From: Elmis aenea | Taxonomy: Eukaryota > Arthropoda > Insecta > Coleoptera > Elmidae | Length of the DNA stretch: 64,000 nt | NCBI GenBank assembly: GCA_947652605.1 | Contig: CANTFG010000137.1 | Span: forward strand, 62,001-126,000 | Direction: 5' to 3' | Shown: one piece after another, positions 28,201-43,116 of the stretch | Numbering within the stretch: the stretch's first letter is position 1 | Layout: each line of letters opens with the position of its first letter | Notes under the pieces: generated by a model | Told to the model about the DNA's origin: nothing | The model's database searches: none | The model's input: only the letters and a program-made list of their open reading frames with translations | Position numbers and translations under genes: made by a program

Positions 28201-31200
28201 TGTGATATACAAATCAATAATTGAAATTGTTTCGAAATAGTCGCACAAGGAACATATGTATTAACTAAAGCACGGTATTTTTAGGAAATTATTAAAAATT
28301 AATGCCAGCTCATTGAAAGACATATGCAAAACAATTGTATTTATGTAAAGAGGCGATGGATAAACTGTTTCTGTGATATACAAATCAATAATTAAAATTG
28401 TTTAGAAATAGTCGCTCAAGGAACATATGTATTAACTAAAGCACGGTATTTTTAGGAAATTATTAAAAATTAAAACCAGCTCATTGAAAGACATATGCAA
28501 AACAATTGTATTCATGTAAAGAGGCGATGGATAAACTGTTCCTGTGATATACAAATCAATAATTAAAATTGTTTAGAAATAGTCGCTCAAGGAACATATG
28601 TATTAACTAAAGCACGGTATTTTTAGGAAATTATTAAAAATTAAAACCAGCTCATTGAAAGACATATGCAAAACAATTGTATTCATGTAAAGAGGCGATG
28701 GATAAACTGTTCCTGTCATATACAAATCAATAATTGAAATTGTTTCGAAATAGTCGCACAAGGAACATATGTATTAACTAAAGCACGGTATTTTTAGGAA
28801 ATTATTAAAAATTAATACCAGCTCATTGAAAGACATACGCAAAACAATTGTATTCATGTAAAGAGGCGATAGATAAACTGTTCCTGTGATATACAAATCA
28901 ATAATTGAAATTGTTTCGAAATAGTCGCACAAGGAACATATGTATTAACTAATGCACGGTATTTTTAGGAAATTATTAAAAATTAAAACCAGCTCATTGA
29001 AAGACATATGCAAAACAATTGTATTCATGTAAAGAGGCGATGGATAAACTGTTCCTGTCATATACAAATCAATAATTGAAATTGTTTCGAAATAGTCGCA
29101 CAAGGAACATATGTATTATCTAAAGCACGGTATTTTTAGGAAATTATTAAAAATTAAAACCAGCTCATTGAAAGACATATGCAAAACAATTGTATTCATG
29201 TAAAGAGGCGATGGATAAACTGTTCCTGTAATATACAAATCAATAATTTAAATTGTTCAGAAATAGTCGCTCAAAGAACATATGTATTAACTAATGCACG
29301 GTATTTTTAGGAAATTATTAAAAATTAAAACCAGCTCATTGAAAGACATATGCAAAACAATTGTATTCCTGTAAAGAGGCGATGGATAAACTGTTCCTGT
29401 GATATACAAATCAATAATTAAAATTGTTTAGAAATAGTCGCTCAAGGAACATATGTATTAACTAAAGCACGGTATTTTTAGGAAATTATTAAAAATTAAA
29501 ACCAGCTCATTGAAAGACATATGCAAAACAATTGTATTCCTGTAAAGAGGCGATGGATAAACTGTTCCTGTGATATACAAATCAATAATTAAAATTGTTT
29601 AGAAATAGTCGCTCAAGGAACATATGTATTAACTAAAGCACGGTATTTTTAGGAAATTATTAAAAATTAAAACCAGCTCATTGAAAGACATATGCAAAAC
29701 AATTGTATTCCTGTAAAAAGGCGATGGATAAACTGTTCCTGTGATATACAAATCAATAATTAAAATTGTTTAGAAAGAGTCGCTCAAGGAACATATGTAT
29801 TAACTAATGCACGGTATTTTTAGGAAATTATTAAAAATTAAAACCAGCTTATTGAAAGACATATGCAAAAAAATTGTATTCCTGTAAAGAGGCGATGGAT
29901 AAACTGTTCCTGTGATATACAAATCAATAATTAAAATTGTTTAGAAATAGTCGCTCAAGGAACATATGTATTAACTAAAGCACGGTATTTTTAGGAAATT
30001 ATTAAAAATTAAAACCAGCTCATTGAAAGACATATGCAAAACAATTGTATTCATGTAAAGAGGCGATGGATAAACTGTTCCTGTGATATACAAATCAATA
30101 ATTGAAATTGTTTCGAAATAGTCGCACAAGGAACATATCTATTAACTAAAGCACGGTATTTTTAGGAAATTATTCAAAATTAATGCGAGCTCATTGAAAG
30201 ACATATGCAAAACAATTGTATTCATGTAAAGAGGCGATGGATAAACTGTTTCTGTGATATACAAATCAATAATTAAAATTGTTTAGAAATAGTCGCTCAA
30301 GGAACATATGTATTAACTAAAGCACGGTATTTTTAGGAAATTATTAAAAATTAAAACCAGCTCATTGAAAGACATATGCAAAACAATTGTATTCATGTAA
30401 AGAGGCGATGGATAAACTGTTCCTGTGATATTCAAATCAATAATTAAAATCGTTTAGAAATAGTCGCTCAAGGAACATATGTATTAACTAAAGCACGGTA
30501 TTTTTAGGAAATTATTAAAAATTAAAACCAGCTCATTGAAAGACATATGCAAAACAATTGTATTCATGTAAAGAGGCGATGGATAAACTGTTCCTGTCAT
30601 ATACAAATCAATAATTAAAATTGTTCAGAAATAGTCGCTCAAGGAACATAATGTATTAACTAAAGCACGGTATTTTTAGGAAATTATTAAAAATTAAAAC
30701 CAGCTCATTGAAAGACATATGCAAAACAATTGTATTCCTGTAAAGAGGCGATGGATAAACTGTTCCTGTGATATACAAATCAATAATTAAAATTGTTTAG
30801 AAATAGTCGCTCAAGGAACATATGTATTAACTAAAGCACGGTATTTTTAGGAAATTATTAAAAATTAAAACCAGCTCATTGAAAGACATATGCAAAACAA
30901 TTGTATTCCTGTAAAAAGGCGATGGATAAACTGTTCCTGTGATATACAAATCAATAATTAAAATTGTTTAGAAATAGTCGCTCAAGGAACATATGTATTA
31001 ACTAATGCACGGTATTTTTAGGAAATTATTAAAAATTAAAACCAGCTTATTGAAAGACATATGCAAAAAAATTGTATTCCTGTAAAGAGGCGATGGATAA
31101 ACTGTTCCTGTGATATACAAATCAATAATTAAAATTGTTTAGAAATAGTCGCTCAAGGAACATATGTATTAACTAAAGCACGGTATTTTTAGGAAATTAT

Positions 31201-33900
31201 TAAAAATTAAAACCAGCTCATTGAAAGACATATGCAAAACAATTGTATTCATGTAAAGAGGCGATGGATAAACTGTTCCTGTGATATACAAATCAATAAT
31301 TGAAATTGTTTCGAAATAGTCGCACAAGGAACATATGTATTAACTAAAGCACGGTATTTTTAGGAAATTATTCAAAATTAATGCGAGCTCATTGAAAGAC
31401 ATATGCAAAACAATTGTATTCATGTAAAGAGGCGATGGATAAACTGTTTCTGTGATATACAAATCAATAATTAAAATTGTTTAGAAATAGTCGCTCAAGG
31501 AACATATGTATTAACTAAAGCACGGTATTTTTAGGAAATTATTAAAAATTAAAACCAGCTCATTGAAAGACATATGCAAAACAATTGTATTCATGTAAAG
31601 AGGCGATGGATAAACTGTTCCTGTGATATTCAAATCAATAATTAAAATCGTTTAGAAATAGTCGCTCAAGGAACATATGTATTAACTAAAGCACGGTATT
31701 TTTAGGAAATTATTAAAAATTAAAACCAGCTCATTGAAAGACATATGCAAAACAATTGTATTCCTGTAAAGAGGCGATGGATAAACTGTTCCTGTGATAT
31801 ACAAATCAATAATTAAAATTGTTTAGAAATAGTCGCTCAAGGAACATATGTATTAACTAAAGCACGGTATTTTTAGGAAATTATTAAAAATTAAAACCAG
31901 CTCATTGAAAGACTTATGCAAAACAATTGTATTCATGTAAAGAAGCGATGGATAAACTGTTCCTGTCATATACAAATCAATAATTGAAATTGTTTCGAAA
32001 TAGTCGCACAAGGAACATATGTATTAACTAAAGCACGGTATTTTTAGGAAATTATTAAAAATTAAAACCAGCTCATTGAAAGACATATGCTAAACAATTG
32101 TATTCATGTAAAGAGGCGATGGATAAACTGTTCCTGTGATATACAAATCAATAATTAAAATTGTTTCGAAATTGTCGCTCAAGGAACATATGTATTAACT
32201 AAAGCACGGTATTTTTAGGAAATTATTAAAAATTAAAACCAGCTCATTGAAAGACATATGCAAAACAATTGTATTCATGTAAAGAGGCGATGGATAAACT
32301 GTTCCTGTGATATACAAATCAATAATTAAAATTGTTCAGAAATAGTCGCTCAAGGAACATATGTATTAACTAATGCACGGTATTTTTAGGAAATTATTAA
32401 AAATTAAAACCAGCTCATTGAAAGACATATGCAAAACCAATGTATTCCTGTAAAGAGGCGATGGATAAACTGTTCCTGTGATATACAAATCAATAATTAC
32501 AATTGTTTAGAAATAGTCGCTCAAGGAACATATGTATTAACTAAAGCACGGTATTTTTAGGAAATTATTAAAAATTAAAACCAGCTCACTGAAAGACATA
32601 TGCAAAACAATTGTATTCATGTAAAGAGGCGATGGATAAACTGTTCCTGTGATATACAAATCAATAATAGAAATTGTTTCGAAATAGTCGCACAAGGAAC
32701 ATATGTATTAACTAAAGCACGGTATTTTTAGGAAATTAGTAAAAATTAAAACCAGCTCTTTGAAAGACATTCGCATAACAATTGTATTTATGTAAAGAGG
32801 CGATGGATAAACTGTTTCTGTGATATACAAATCAATAATTAAAAATGTTCAGAAATAGTCGCTCAAGAAACATATGTATTAACTAAAGCACGGTATTTTT
32901 AGGAAATTATTAAAAATTAAAACCAGCTCATTGAAAGACATATGCAAAACAATTGTATTCCTGTAAAGAGGCGATGGATAAACTGTTCCTGTGATATACA
33001 AATCAATAATTAAAATTGTTTAGAAATAGTCGCTCAAGGAACATATGTATTAACTAAAGCACGGTATTTTTAGGAAATTATTAAAAATTAAAACCAGCTC
33101 ATTGAAAGACATATGCAAAACAATTGTATTCATGTAAAGAGGCGATGGATAAACTGTTCCTGTGATATTCAAATCAATAATTAAAATCGTTTCGAAATAG
33201 TCGCACAAGGAACATATGTATTAACTAAAGCACGGTATTTTTAGGAAATTATTAAAAATTAATACCAGCTCATTAAAAGACATATGCAAAACAATTGTAT
33301 TCATGTAAAGAGGCGATGGATAAACTGTTTCTGTCATATACAAATCAATAATTGAAATTGTTTCGAAATAGTCGCACAAGGAACATATGTATTAACTAAT
33401 GCACGGTATTTTTAGGAAATTATTAAAAATTAAAACCAGCTTATTGAAAGACATATGCAAAAAAATTGTATTCCTGTAAAGAGGCGATGGATAAACTGTT
33501 CCTGTGATATACAAATCAATAATTAAAATTGTTTAGAAATAGTCGCTCAAGGAACATATGTATTAACTAAAGCACGGTATTTTTAGGAAATTATTAAAAA
33601 TTAAAACCAGCTCATTGAAAGACATATGCAAAACAATTGTATTCATGTAAAAAGGCGATGGATAAACTGTTCCTGTGATATACAAATCAATAATTGAAAT
33701 TGTTTCGAAATAGTCGCACAAGGAACATATGTATTAACTAAAGCACGGTATTTTTAGGAAATTATTAAAAATTAATGCCAGCTCATTGAAAGACATATGC
33801 AAAACAATTGTATTTATGTAAAGAGGCGATGGATAAACTGTTTCTGTGATATACAAATCAATAATTAAAATTGTTTAGAAATAGTCGCTCAAGGAACATA
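22261..33900 (+). repeat. Satellite block with nested 7-, 18-, 23- and 47-monomer spacings
   Basis: The rare TTCAAAATTA/ATGCGAGCTC pair starts at 23161, 27095, 30173 and 31371, giving spacings of 3934, 3078 and 1198 bp (23, 18 and 7 monomers). The GAAAGAGTCG variant follows the same series near 22764, 26696 and 29776. Separately, 23.6-25.3 kb recurs at about 31.6-33.3 kb with an offset of 8039 bp (47 monomers), shown by CTAAACAATT at 24051 and 32090 together with the neighbouring ATGCAAAACCAATG, GCTCACTG, GCTCTTTG and TTCGCATAAC variants. Block lengths differ from event to event, as expected for unequal exchange rather than a fixed HOR. Nothing other than satellite is present. Confidence 0.8.
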
Positions 33901-36900
33901 TGTATTAACTAAAGCACGGTATTTTTAGGAAATTATTAAAAATTAAAACCAGCTCATTGAAAGACATATGCAAAACAATTGTATTCATGTAAAGAGGCGA
34001 TGGATAAACTGTTCCTGTGATATACAAATCAATAATTAAAATTGTTTAGAAATAGTCGCTCAAGGAACATATGTATTAACTAAAGCACGGTATTTTTAGG
34101 AAATTATTAAAAATTAAAACCAGCTCATTGAAAGACATATGCAAAACAATTGTATTCATGTAAAGAGGCGATGGATAAACTGTTCCTGTCATATACAAAT
34201 CAATAATTAAAATCGTTTAGAAATAGTCGCTCAAGGAACATATGTATTAACTAAAGCACGGTATTTTTAGGAAATTATTAAAAATTAAAACCAGCTTATT
34301 GAAAGACATATGCAAAACAATTGTATTCATGTAAAGAGGCGATGGATAAACTGTTCCTGTGATATACAAATCAATAATTAAAATTGTTCAGAAATAGTCG
34401 CTTAAGGAACATATGTATTAACTAATGCACGGTATTTTTAGGAAATTATTAAAAATTAAAACCAGCTCATTGAAAGACATATGCAAAACCAATGTATTCC
34501 TGTAAAGAGGCGATGGATAAACTGTTCCTGTGATATACAAATCAATAATTACAATTGTTTAGAAATAGTCGCTCAAGGAACATATGTATTAACTAAAGCA
34601 CGGTATTTTTAGGAAATTATTAAAAATTAAAACCAGCTCATTGAAAGACATATGCAAAACAATTGTATTCATGTAAAGAGGCGATGGATAAACTGTTCCT
34701 GTCATATACAAATCAATAATTGAAATTGTTTCGAAATAGTCGCACAAGGAACATATGTATTAACTAAAGCACGGTATTTTTAGGAAATTATTAAAAATTA
34801 ATACCAGCTCATTGAAAGACATATGCAAAACAATTGTATTCATGTAAAGAGGCGATAGATAAACTGTTTCTGTGATATACAAATCAATAATTAAAATTGT
34901 TTAGAAATAGTCGCTCAAGGAACATATGTATTAACTAAAGCACGGTATTTTTAGGAAATTATTAAAAAATAAAACCAGCTCATTGAAAGACATATGCAAA
35001 ACAATTGTATTCATGTAAAGAAGCGATGGATAAACTGTTCCTGTCATATACAAATCAATAATTGAAATTGTTTCGAAATAGTCGCACAAGGAACATATGT
35101 ATTAACTAAAGCACGGTATTTTTAGGAAATTATTAAAAATTAAAACCAGCTCATTGAAAGACATATGCAAAACAATTGTATTCATGTAAAGAGGCGATGG
35201 ATAAACTGTTCCTGTCATATACAAATCAATAATTGAAATTGTTTCGAAATAGTCGCACAAGGAACATATGTATTAACTAAAGCACGGTATTTTTAGGAAA
35301 TTAGTAAAAATTAAAACCAGCTCTTTGAAAGACATATGCAAAACAATTGTATTCATGTAAAGAGGCGATGGATAAACTGTTTCTGTGATATACAAATCAA
35401 TAATTAAAATTGTTCAGAAATAGTCGCTCAAGGAACATATGTATTAACTAAAGCACGGTATTTTTAGGAAATTATTAAAAATTAAAACCAGCTCATTGAA
35501 AGACATATGCAAAACAATTGTATTCCTGTAAAGAGGCGATGGATAAACTGTTTCTGTGATATACAAATCAATAATTAAAATTGTTCAGAAATAGTCGCTC
35601 AAGGAACATATGTATTAACTAAAGCACGGTATTTTTAGGAAATTTTTAAAAATTAAAACCAGCTCATTGAAAGACATATGCAAAACAATTGTATTCCTGT
35701 AAAGAGGCGATGGATAAACTGTTTCTGTGATATACAAATCAATAATTAAAATTGTTCAGAAATAGTCGCTCAAGGAACATATGTATTAACTAATGCACGG
35801 TATTTTTAGGAAATTATTAAAAATTAAAACCAGCTCATTGAAAGACATATGCAAAACCAATGTATTCCTGTAAAGAGGCGATGGATAAACTGTTCCTGTG
35901 ATATACAAATCAATAATTACAATTGTTTAGAAATAGTCGCTCAAGGAACATATGTATTAACTAAAGCACGGTATTTTTAGGAAATTATTAAAAATTAAAA
36001 CCAGCTCATTGAAAGACATATGCAAAACAATTGTATTCATGTAAAGAGGCGATGGATAAACTGTTCCTGTCATATACAACTCAATAATTGAAATTGTTTC
36101 GAAATAGTCGCACAAGGAACATATGTATTAACTAAAGCACGGTATTTTTAGGAAATTATTAAAAATTAATACCAGCTCATTGAAAGACATATGCAAAACA
36201 ATTGTATTCATGTAAAGAGGCGATGGATAAACTGTTTCTGTGATATACAAATCAATAATTAAAATTGTTTAGAAATAGTCGCTCAAGGAACATATGTATT
36301 AACTAAAGCACGGTATTTTTAGGAAATTATTAAAAAATAAAACCAGCTCATTGAAAGACATATGCAAAACAATTTTATTCATGTAAAAAGGCGATGGATA
36401 AACTGTTCCTGTCATATACAAATCAATAATTGAAATTGTTTCGAAATAGTCGCACAAGGAACATATGTATTAACTAAAGCACGGTATTTTTAGGAAATTA
36501 GTAAAAATTAAAACCAGCTCTTTGAAAGACATATGCAAAACAATTGTATTCATGTAAAGAGGCGATGGATAAACTGTTTCTGTGATATACAAATCAATAA
36601 TTAAAATTGTTCAGAAATAGTCGCTCAAGGAACATATGTATTAACTAAAGCACGGTATTTTTAGGAAATTATTAAAAATTAAAACCAGCTCATTGAAAGA
36701 CATATGCAAAACAATTGTATTCCTGTAAAGAGGCGATGGATAAACTGTTTCTGTGATATACAAATCAATAATTAAAATTGTTTAGAAATAGTCGCTCAAG
36801 GAACATATGTATTAACTAAAGCACGGTATTTTTAGGAAATTTTTAAAAATTAAAACCAGCTCATTGAAAGACATATGCAAAACAATTGTATTCCTGTAAA

Positions 36901-38868
36901 GAGGCGATGGATAAACTGTTTCTGTGATATACAAATCAATAATTAAAATTGTTCAGAAATAGTCGCTCAAGGAACATATGTATTAACTAAAGCACGGTAT
37001 TTTTAGGAAATTATTAAAAATTAAAACCAGCTCATTGAAAGACATATGCAAAACAATTGTATTCCTGTAAAGAGGCGATGGATAAACTGTTTCTGTGACA
37101 TACAAATCAATAATTAAAATTGTTTCGAAATAGTCGCTCAAGGAACATATGTATTAACTAAAGCACGGTATTTTTAGGAAATTAGTAAAAATTAAAACCA
37201 GCTCATTGAAAGACATATGCAAAACAATTGTATTTATGTAAAGAGGCGATGGATAAACTGTTCCTGTGATATACAAATCAATAATTAAAATTTTTTAGAA
37301 ATAGTCGCTTAAGGAACATATGTATTAACTAAAGCACGGTATTTTTAGGAAATTATTAAAAATTAATACCAGCTCATTAAAAGACATATGCAAAACAATT
37401 GTATTCATGTAAAGAAGCGATGGATAAACTGTTCCTGTGATATACAAATCAATAATTAAAATTGTTTAGAAATAGTCGCTCAAGGAACATATGTATTAAC
37501 TAAAGCACGGTATTTTTAGGAAATTATTAAAAATTAAAACCAGCTCATTGAAAGACATATGCAAAACAATTGTATTCATGTAAAAAGGCGATGGATAAAC
37601 TGTTCCTGTGATATACAAATCAATAATTAAAATTGTTTAGAAATAGTCGCACAAGGAACATATGTATTAACTAAAGCACGGTATTTTTAGGAAATTATTA
37701 AAAATTAAAACCAGCTCATTGAAAGACATATGCAAAACAATTGTATTCATGTAAAGAGGCGATGGATAAACTGTTCCTGTGATATACAAATCAATAATTG
37801 AAATTGCTTCAAAATAGTCGCTCAAGGAACATATGTATTAACTAAAGCACGGTATTTTTAGGAAATTAGTAAAAATTAAAACCAGCTCATTGAAAGACAT
37901 ATGCAAAACAATTGTATTTATGTAAAGAGGCGATGGATAAACTGTTCCTGTGATATACAAATCAATAATTAAAATTTTTTAGAAATAGTCGCTCAAGGAA
38001 CATATGTATTAACTAAAGCAGGGTATTTTTAGGAAATTATTAAAAATTAAAACCAGCTCATTAAAAGACATATGCAAAACAATTGTATTCATGTAAAGAA
38101 GCGATGGATAAACTGTTCCTGTGATATACAAATCAATAATTAAAATTGTTTAGAAATAGTCGCTCAAGGAACATATGTACTAACTAAAGCACGGTATTTT
38201 TAGGAAATTATTAAAAATTAAAACCAGCTCATTGAAAGACATATGCAAAACAATTGTATTCATGTAAAAAGGCGATGGATAAACTGTTCCTGTGATATAC
38301 AAATCAATAATTAAAATTGTTTAGAAATAGTCGCACAAGGAACATATGTATTAACTAAAGCACGGTATTTTTAGGAAATTATTAAAAATTGATACCAGCT
38401 CATTGAAAGACATATGCAAAACAATTGTATTCATGTAAAGAGGCGATGGATAAACTGTTCCTGTCATATAGAAATCAATAATTGAAATTGTTTCGAAATA
38501 GTCGCACAAGGAACATATGTATTAACTAAAGCACGGTATTTTTAGGAAATTATTAAAAATTAAAACCAGCTCATTGAAAGACATATGCAAAACAATTGTA
38601 TTCATGTAAAGAGGCGATGGATAAACTGTTCCTGTGATATACAAATCAATAATTAAAATTGTTCAGAAATAGTCGCTCAAGGAACATATGTATTAACTAA
38701 TGCACGGTATTTTTAGGAAATTATTAAAAATTAAAACCAGCTCATTGAAAGACATATGCAAAACAATTGTATTCCTGTAAAGAGGCGATGGATAAACTGT
38801 TCCTGTGATATACAAATCAATAATTAAAATTGTTTAGAAATAGTCGCTCAAGGAACATATGTATTAAC
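33901..38868 (+). repeat. Satellite block, 7-monomer HOR and source of a 9.4-kb-offset copy
   Basis: The AATTTTTAAA variant is at 35641 and 36838, exactly 7 monomers (1197 bp) apart. The section from about 35.6 to 38.3 kb reappears at about 45.0-47.65 kb with a constant offset of 9404 bp (55 monomers minus 1 bp). Markers are AATTTTTAAA (35641/45045), ACAACTCAAT (36076/45480), GCAGGGTATT and GTACTAAC (38177/47581). The rest of the block is ordinary monomers. Confidence 0.8.
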
Positions 38869-38871
38869 TAA
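38869..38871 (+). other. Paralogous empty site (TAA) for the hairpin transposon
   Basis: The monomer here reads GTATTAACTAAAGCACGG without any insert. Downstream it carries the distinctive TTTTCATGTGAAGAGG (38941), CGATTGATAA and GTAGCAC variants found directly after both hairpin insertions (48830 and 50854). It therefore represents the pre-insertion form of the right flank. Comparison shows that the insertion added the 140-bp element plus one extra TAA. The upstream monomer differs (GTCGCTC here, GTCGCAC beside the inserts), so only the right flank is a strict counterpart. Confidence 0.75.
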
Positions 38872-41800
38872 AGCACGGTATTTTTAGGAAATTATTAAAA
38901 ATTAATACCAGCTCATTGAAAGACATATGCAAAACAATTGTTTTCATGTGAAGAGGCGATTGATAAACTGTTCCTGTGATATACAAATCAATAATTGAAA
39001 TTGTTTCGAAATAGTAGCACAAGGAACATATGTATTAACTAAAGCACGGTATTTTTAGGAAATTATTAAAAATTAAAACCAGCTCATTGAAAGACATATG
39101 CAAAACAATTTTATTCATGTAAAAAGGCGATGGATAAACTGTTCCTGTGATATACAAATCAATAATTAAAATTGTTTAGAAATAGTCGCACAAGGAACAT
39201 ATGTATTAACTAAAGCACGGTATTTTTAGGAAATTATTAAAAATTAATACCAGCTCATTGAAAGACATACGCAAAACAATTGTATTCATGTAAAGAGGCG
39301 ATAGATAAACTGTTCCTGTGATATACAAATCAATAATTGAAATTGTTTCGAAATAGTCGCACAAGGAACATATGTATTAACTAATGCACGGTATTTTTAG
39401 GAAATTATTAAAAATTAAAACCAGCTCATTGAAAGACATATGCAAAACAATTGTATTCATGTAAAGAGGCGATGGATAAACTGTTCCTGTCATATACAAA
39501 TCAATAATTGAAATTGTTTCGAAATAGTCGCACAAGGAACATATGTATTATCTAAAGCACGGTATTTTTAGGAAATTATTAAAAATTAAAACCAGCTCAT
39601 TGAAAGACATATGCAAAACAATTGTATTCATGTAAAGAGGCGATGGATAAACTGTTCCTGTGATATACAAACCAATAATTTAAATTGTTCAGAAATAGTC
39701 GCTCAAAGAACATATGTATTAACTAATGCACGGTATTTTTAGGAAATTATTAAAAATTAAAACCAGCTCATTGAAAGACATATGCAAAACAATTGTATTC
39801 CTGTAAAGAGGCGATGGATAAACTGTTCCTGTGATATACAAATCAATAATTAAAATTGTTTAGAAATAGTCGCTCAAGGAACATATGTATTAACTAAAGC
39901 ATGGTATTTTTAGGAAATTATTAAAAATTAAAACCAGCTCATTGAAAGACATATGCAAAACAATTGTATTCCTGTAAAGAGGCGATGGATAAACTGTTCC
40001 TGTGATATACAAATCAATAATTAAAATTGTTTAGAAATAGTCGCTCAAGGAACATATGTATTAACTAAAGCACGGTATTTTTAGGAAATTATTAAAAATT
40101 AAAACCAGCTCATTGAAAGACATATGCAAAACAATTGTATTCCTGTAAAAAGGCGATGGATAAACTGTTCCTGTGATATACAAATCAATAATTAAAATTG
40201 TTTAGAAAGAGTCGCTCAAGGAACATATGTATTAACTAATGCACGGTATTTTTAGGAAATTATTAAAAATTGAAACCAGCTTATTGAAAGACATATGCAA
40301 AAAAATTGTATTCCTGTAAAGAGGCGATGGATAAACTGTTCCTGTGATATACAAATCAATAATTAAAATTGTTTAAAAATAGTCGCTCAAGGAACATATG
40401 TATTAACTAAAGCACGGTATTTTTAGGAAATTATTAAAAATTAAAACCAGCTCATTGAAAGACATATGCAAAACAATTGTATTCATGTAAAGAGGCGATG
40501 GATAAACTGTTCCTGTGATATACAAATCAATAATTGAAATTGTTTCGAAATAGTCGCACAAGGAACATATGTATTAACTAAAGCACGGTATTTTTAGGAA
40601 ATTATTAAAAATTAATGCCAGCTCATTGAAAGACATATGCAAAACAATTGTATTCATGTAAAAGGCGATGGATAAACTGTTTCTGTGATATACAAATCAA
40701 TAATTAAAATTGTTTAGAAATAGTCGCTCAAGGAACATATGTATTAACTAAAGCACGGTATTTTTAGGAAATTATTAAAAATTAAAACCAGCTCATTGAA
40801 AGACATATGCAAAACAATTGTATTCATGTAAAGAGGCGATGGATAAACTGTTCCTGTGATATTCAAATCAATAATTAAAATCGTTTAGAAATAGTCGCTC
40901 AAGGAACATATGTATTAACTAAAGCACGGTATTTTTAGGAAATTATTAAAAATTAAAACCAGCTCATTGAAAGACATATGCAAAACAATTGTATTCATGT
41001 AAAGAGGCGATGGATAAACTGTTCCTGTGATATACAAATCAATAATTAAAATTGTTCAGAAATAGTCGCTCAAGGAACATATGTATTAACTAATGCACGG
41101 TATTTTTAGGAAATTATTAAAAATTAAAACCAGCTCATTGAAAGACATATGCAAAACAATTGTATTCCTGTAAAGAGGCGATGGATAAACTGTTCCTGTG
41201 ATATACAAATCAATAATTAAAATTGTTTAGAAATAGTCGCTCAAGGAACATATGTATTAACTAAAGCACGGTATTTTTAGGAAATTATTAAAAATTAAAA
41301 CCAGCTCATTGAAAGACATATGCAAAACAATTGTATTCCTGTAAAAAGGCGATGGATAAACTGTTCCTGTGATATACAAATCAATAATTAAAATTGTTTA
41401 GAAAGAGTCGCTCAAGGAACATATGTATTAACTAATGCACGGTATTTTTAGGAAATTATTAAAAATTAAAACCAGCTCATTGAAAGACATATGCAAAAAA
41501 ATTGTATTCCTGTAAAAAGGCGATGGATAAACTGTTCCTGTGATATACAAATCAATAATTAAAATTGTTTAAAAATAGTCGCTCAAGGAACATATGTATT
41601 AACTAAAGCACGGTATTTTTAGGAAATTATTAAAAATTAAAACCAGCTCATTGAAAGACATATGCAAAACAATTGTATTCATGTAAAGAGGCGATGGATA
41701 AACTGTTCCTGTGATATACAAATCAATAATTGAAATTGTTTCGAAATAGTCGCACAAGGAACATATGTATTAACTAAAGCACGGTATTTTTAGGAAATTA

Positions 41801-42945
41801 TTAAAAATTAATGCCAGCTCATTGAAAGACATATGCAAAACAATTGTATTCATGTAAAGAGGCGATGGATAAACTGTTTCTGTGATATACAAATCAATAA
41901 TTAAAATTGTTTAGAAATAGTCGCTCAAGGAGCATATGTATTAACTAAAGCACGGTATTTTTAGGAAATTATTAAAAATTAAAACCAGCTCATTGAAAGA
42001 CATATGCAAAACAATTGTATTCATGTAAAGAGGCGATGGATAAACTGTTCCTGTGATATTCAAATCAATAATTAAAATCGTTTAGAAATAGTCGCTCAAG
42101 GAACATATGTATTAACTAAAGCACGGTATTTTTAGGAAATTATTAAAAATTAAAACCAGCTCATTGAAAGACATATGCAAAACAATTGTATTCATGTAAA
42201 GAGGCGATGGATAAACTGTTCCTGTGATATACAAATCAATAATTAAAATTGTTCAGAAATAGTCGCTCAAGGAATATATGTATTAACTAATGCACGGTAT
42301 TTTTAGGAAATTATTAAAAATTAAAACCAGCTCATTGAAAGACATATGCAAAACAATTGTATTCCTGTAAAGAGGCGATGGATAAACTGTTCCTGTGATA
42401 TACAAATCAATAATTAAAATTGTTTAGAAATAGTCGCTCAAGGAACATATGTATTAACTAAAGCACGGTATTTTTAGGAAATTATTAAAAATTAAAACCA
42501 GCTCATTGAAAGACTTATGCAAAACAATTGTATTCATGTAAAGAGGCGATGGATAAACTGTTCCTGTCATATACAAATCAATAATTGAAATTGTTTCGAA
42601 ATAGTCGCACAAGGAACATATGTATTAACTAAAGCACGGTATTTTTAGGAAATTATTAAAAATTAATACCAGCTCATTAAAAGACATATGCTAAACAATT
42701 GTATTCATGTAAAGAGGCGATGGATAAACTGTTCCTGTGATATACAAATCAATAATTAAAATTGTTTCGAAATAGTCGCTCAAGGAACATATGTATTAAC
42801 TAAAGCACGGTATTTTTAGGAAATTATTAAAAATTAAAACCAGCTCACTGAAAGACATATGCAAAACTATTGTATTCATGTAAAGAGGCGATGGATAAAC
42901 TGTTCCTGTGATATACAAATCAATAATAGAAATTGTTTCGAAATA
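38872..42945 (+). repeat. Satellite block recopied after the second hairpin element
   Basis: The order of rare variants here is repeated at about 50.8-54.8 kb. They are TTTTCATGTG (38941/50854), ATACGCAAAAC, TATTATCTAAAG, AACCAATAATTT, GCATGGTA, the GAAAGAGTCG variant, the GTAAAAGGCG 2-bp deletion (about 40663/52574) and GATATTCAAATC. The offset is 11913 bp at the first marker. Subtracting both transposon insertions (2 x 143 bp) leaves 11627 bp, one base short of 68 monomers. Scattered single differences exist (for example GGAGCATATG near 41930 and GGAATATATG near 42274 here only), so this copy event is older than the 2024-bp duplication. Confidence 0.78.
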
Positions 42946-43116
42946 GTCGCACAAGGAACATATGTATTAACTAAAGCACGGTATTTTTAGGAAATTATTA
43001 AAAATTAAAACCAGCTCACTGAAAGACATATGCAAAACTATTGTATTCATGTAAAGAGGCGATGGATAAACTGTTCCTGTGATATACAAATCAATAATAG
43101 AAATTGTTTCGAAATA
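42946..43116 (+). repeat. Single-monomer tandem duplication
   Basis: Monomers 42775-42945 and 42946-43116 share the uncommon combination GCTCACTG, AAAACTATTG and AATAATAGAAATTG, and differ only at monomer position 6 (T versus A). In the related blocks near 24.5, 32.6, 54.76, 58.87 and 61.6 kb only one such monomer precedes the AAATTAGTAAAA/GCTCTTTG monomer. The extra unit is therefore a local one-monomer gain. Confidence 0.8.
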
